A stretch of 7,064 nucleotides of DNA from Rhodocyclaceae bacterium UBA1310 (GTDB taxonomy: Bacteria; Pseudomonadota; Gammaproteobacteria; Burkholderiales; Rhodocyclaceae), in NCBI GenBank assembly GCA_002307175.1, contig DBTS01000014.1, positions 19,748-26,811 on the forward strand, written 5' to 3'. Numbering within the stretch: the first letter of the stretch is position 1; each line of letters opens with the position of its first letter. Shown one piece after another: positions 6,155 to 7,064 of the stretch. Under the pieces are notes generated by a model that searched no databases, was not told the DNA's origin, and saw only the letters and a list, made by a program, of their open reading frames with translations. Made by a program: the position numbers and the translations under genes.

Positions 6155-6700
6155 ATGTCTCATACACAATCCAGCGCTGATCCCATCGAGGCACTGCATC
6201 AGGACGCCAAGCGGTTTCCAGGCATTCCCGCAGATCCCACACTCGGCAAGGTGCCGGATGGGATTACTGGCATTGCCAAGCTGATCGGGCGCAGCGCAGG
6301 CGTGCTGCACAACAAGTTCTCGGAAAGCGAAGAGAAGTACGCGCTGAACGTGCGCGAGGCAATGTCGATTGCCCAGGTGCTGCAGAAAATCACTGGAGCC
6401 ACAGGCTTTATCGAAGCCATGGCGCTGAGCTTTGGCGGTTTGTTCATTCCTCTGCCTCCCGAAGGCGAGGCGGCCGACGATGACGTCCTCAGTGCCCTGC
6501 TTGATTCGATACGTTCATTGGGTGATCTGGCGAGGGAACTTCACGAGGCGCGCGAAGATGGCATCATCACCCGCGAAGAGTTTTCAGCCATTGAACTCCG
6601 GGCCCGGCGTTTGCAGGCCACCATTCATTCCGCCGTACAGATCCTCCGTACTCAGGTGCAGGAAGATCCTAATCCTGTTCCCTTGCGCATCGTGCGTTAA
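6155..6700 (+). CDS. Phage regulatory CII-type (CP76 family) DNA-binding protein
   Basis: This 181-residue protein matches the layout of the phage regulatory CII family found in P2/HP1-like phages and as lone genes in proteobacteria. A helix-turn-helix lies at about 36-57 (GITGIAKLIGRSAGVLHNKF), followed by the family's characteristic helix with A-L-N-V-R-E-A at about 62-70. Next come FGGLFIPLPP (about 94-103) and a long helical C-terminal region (about 108-170), where related proteins have a similar acidic, Leu-rich dimerisation-like segment. It should bind DNA and control transcription. The start at 6155 is preceded only by a weak GAG (6142-6144). Its setting is unusual for a phage gene: no repressor, integrase or replication gene is nearby, only the divergent two-ORF unit. 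It may be a domesticated regulator or prophage remnant. The family call is from recalled patterns, not a search. Confidence 0.75.
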   Translation: MSHTQSSADPIEALHQDAKRFPGIPADPTLGKVPDGITGIAKLIGRSAGVLHNKFSESEEKYALNVREAMSIAQVLQKITGATGFIEAMALSFGGLFIPLPPEGEAADDDVLSALLDSIRSLGDLARELHEAREDGIITREEFSAIELRARRLQATIHSAVQILRTQVQEDPNPVPLRIVR

Positions 6701-6746
6701 GCAATTAGGGTATTATTCCGTTTAAATGCAGGCATGATCAGGCGAA

Positions 6747-6770
6747 AATACGCTGCGTTTGCAGTGCATT
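6747..6770 (+). other. Imperfect hairpin downstream of the CII-type gene
   Basis: The arms 6747-6756 and 6761-6770 pair over 10 positions with one mismatch and one G-T wobble around a GTTT loop. No T tract follows, so it is a poor intrinsic terminator, though it could stabilise the 3' end of the mRNA. No convincing promoter was seen between 6701 and 6857. Confidence 0.25.
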
Positions 6771-6857
6771 GTCAGAACCGTCTCAAAGACACTTGAAAGG
6801 CTGCTTACCCCGGGTTTTTGCGCGTTCCCGGTGGAGCCAAAACGTGCAGAGAACAGT

Positions 6858-7064
6858 ATGAAAAGAAAAAGAATTTCCATTTCGGGGCACTGGATTTCGT
6901 TTTTCGATAACTGTAGTGAGGGGCCAACGCTGGTCTGTCTTCATGGGCACTTCGGTTGTGCCTCGATGTTTGCTTTTCTGGTCCTTCAGACTTTTGTGTG
7001 GGTAAGTAGTACGCTTTCGCGCATGGTCTGCCAGGAGGGTGCGTCATGGAAAGCGTCGAACTGT
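6858..7064 (+). CDS. N-terminal part of an alpha/beta hydrolase, possibly frameshifted; runs off the window
   Basis: The frame is open to the window edge. Its first 40 residues look like the start of an alpha/beta-fold hydrolase: a GHWISFFD strand pair, then GPTLVCLHGHFG with the HGxxG oxyanion motif (residues 35-39). Family members next have a helix and the strand leading to a D-x-x-G-H-G turn. Here residues 44-69 read VLQTFVWVSS... with several Cys and no such motif, while another plus frame (from about 7010) encodes YAFAHGLPGG, weakly reminiscent of that strand and turn. This suggests one or more frameshifts, so the gene may be a pseudogene, but only 69 codons are visible. The ribosome site is poor. 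An in-frame GTG at 6831 is an alternative start; the ATG fits the family better. Confidence 0.5.
   Translation, partial: MKRKRISISGHWISFFDNCSEGPTLVCLHGHFGCASMFAFLVLQTFVWVSSTLSRMVCQEGASWKASNC

Noticed and set aside
5652..6180. Plus-strand ORFs (77 and 111 residues) opposite the two minus-strand ORFs
   Set aside because: They lack ribosome sites and have sequence unlike real proteins. The minus-strand pair has start/stop coupling and an upstream AAGGGA.
6805..7047. 80-residue minus-strand ORF at the right edge
   Set aside because: Basic, Pro/Ser-rich with a Phe run from a T-rich antisense stretch. The plus strand carries the hydrolase-like motif instead.
1..7064. CRISPR arrays, tRNA/rRNA genes, insertion sequences, attachment-site repeats
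   Set aside because: I saw no regularly spaced repeats, cloverleaf-like segments, transposase motifs or long direct or inverted repeats by reading both strands.

Overview
The window looks like a chromosomal segment of a Gram-negative proteobacterium, probably a betaproteobacterium. Two proteins carry Sec-type signal peptides (a periplasmic tricorn-like protease and a TPR protein with a Gly-rich, Trp-ending tail of a kind I associate with Burkholderiales). Base composition is moderately GC-rich and the main genes use codons typical of proteobacteria. The taxonomic placement is inference from gene style and was not tested.

Layout. Positions 1-59 hold the 3' end of an upstream plus-strand gene, closed by a strong intrinsic terminator at 81-110. 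A leader with a possible extended -10 promoter then leads into a 1098-residue tricorn-type S41 protease (304-3600). After a 174-bp gap comes a TPR/membrane protein with a strong ribosome binding site (3775-4620), ended by a 10-bp stem terminator (4637-4675). Next is kptA, encoding the NAD+-dependent RNA 2'-phosphotransferase (4741-5313). These three genes all read on the plus strand, but the terminator and gaps suggest they are mostly separate transcription units.

The right part is less ordinary. Two minus-strand ORFs share a 4-nt stop/start overlap (6075 to 5345): a 73-residue acidic protein and a 170-residue protein with a two-helix hydrophobic hairpin. I recognise neither. They are separated by only 79 bp from a divergent gene for a phage CII-type regulator (6155-6700). 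This divergent unit resembles a regulator with its target operon or a small remnant of a mobile element, but no integrase, structural phage gene or attachment repeat is visible. The 170-residue ORF uses AGA/AGG for half of its arginines, unlike the tricorn gene.

At the right edge (6858-7064) starts a reading frame whose first 40 or so residues look like an alpha/beta hydrolase. The resemblance then stops while the frame stays open, suggesting a frameshift or decayed gene, although the window ends before this can be settled. No CRISPR array, tRNA, rRNA or insertion sequence was seen. I found no clear evidence of a complete novel system. The best candidate for something undescribed is the divergent CII-like/two-ORF unit.
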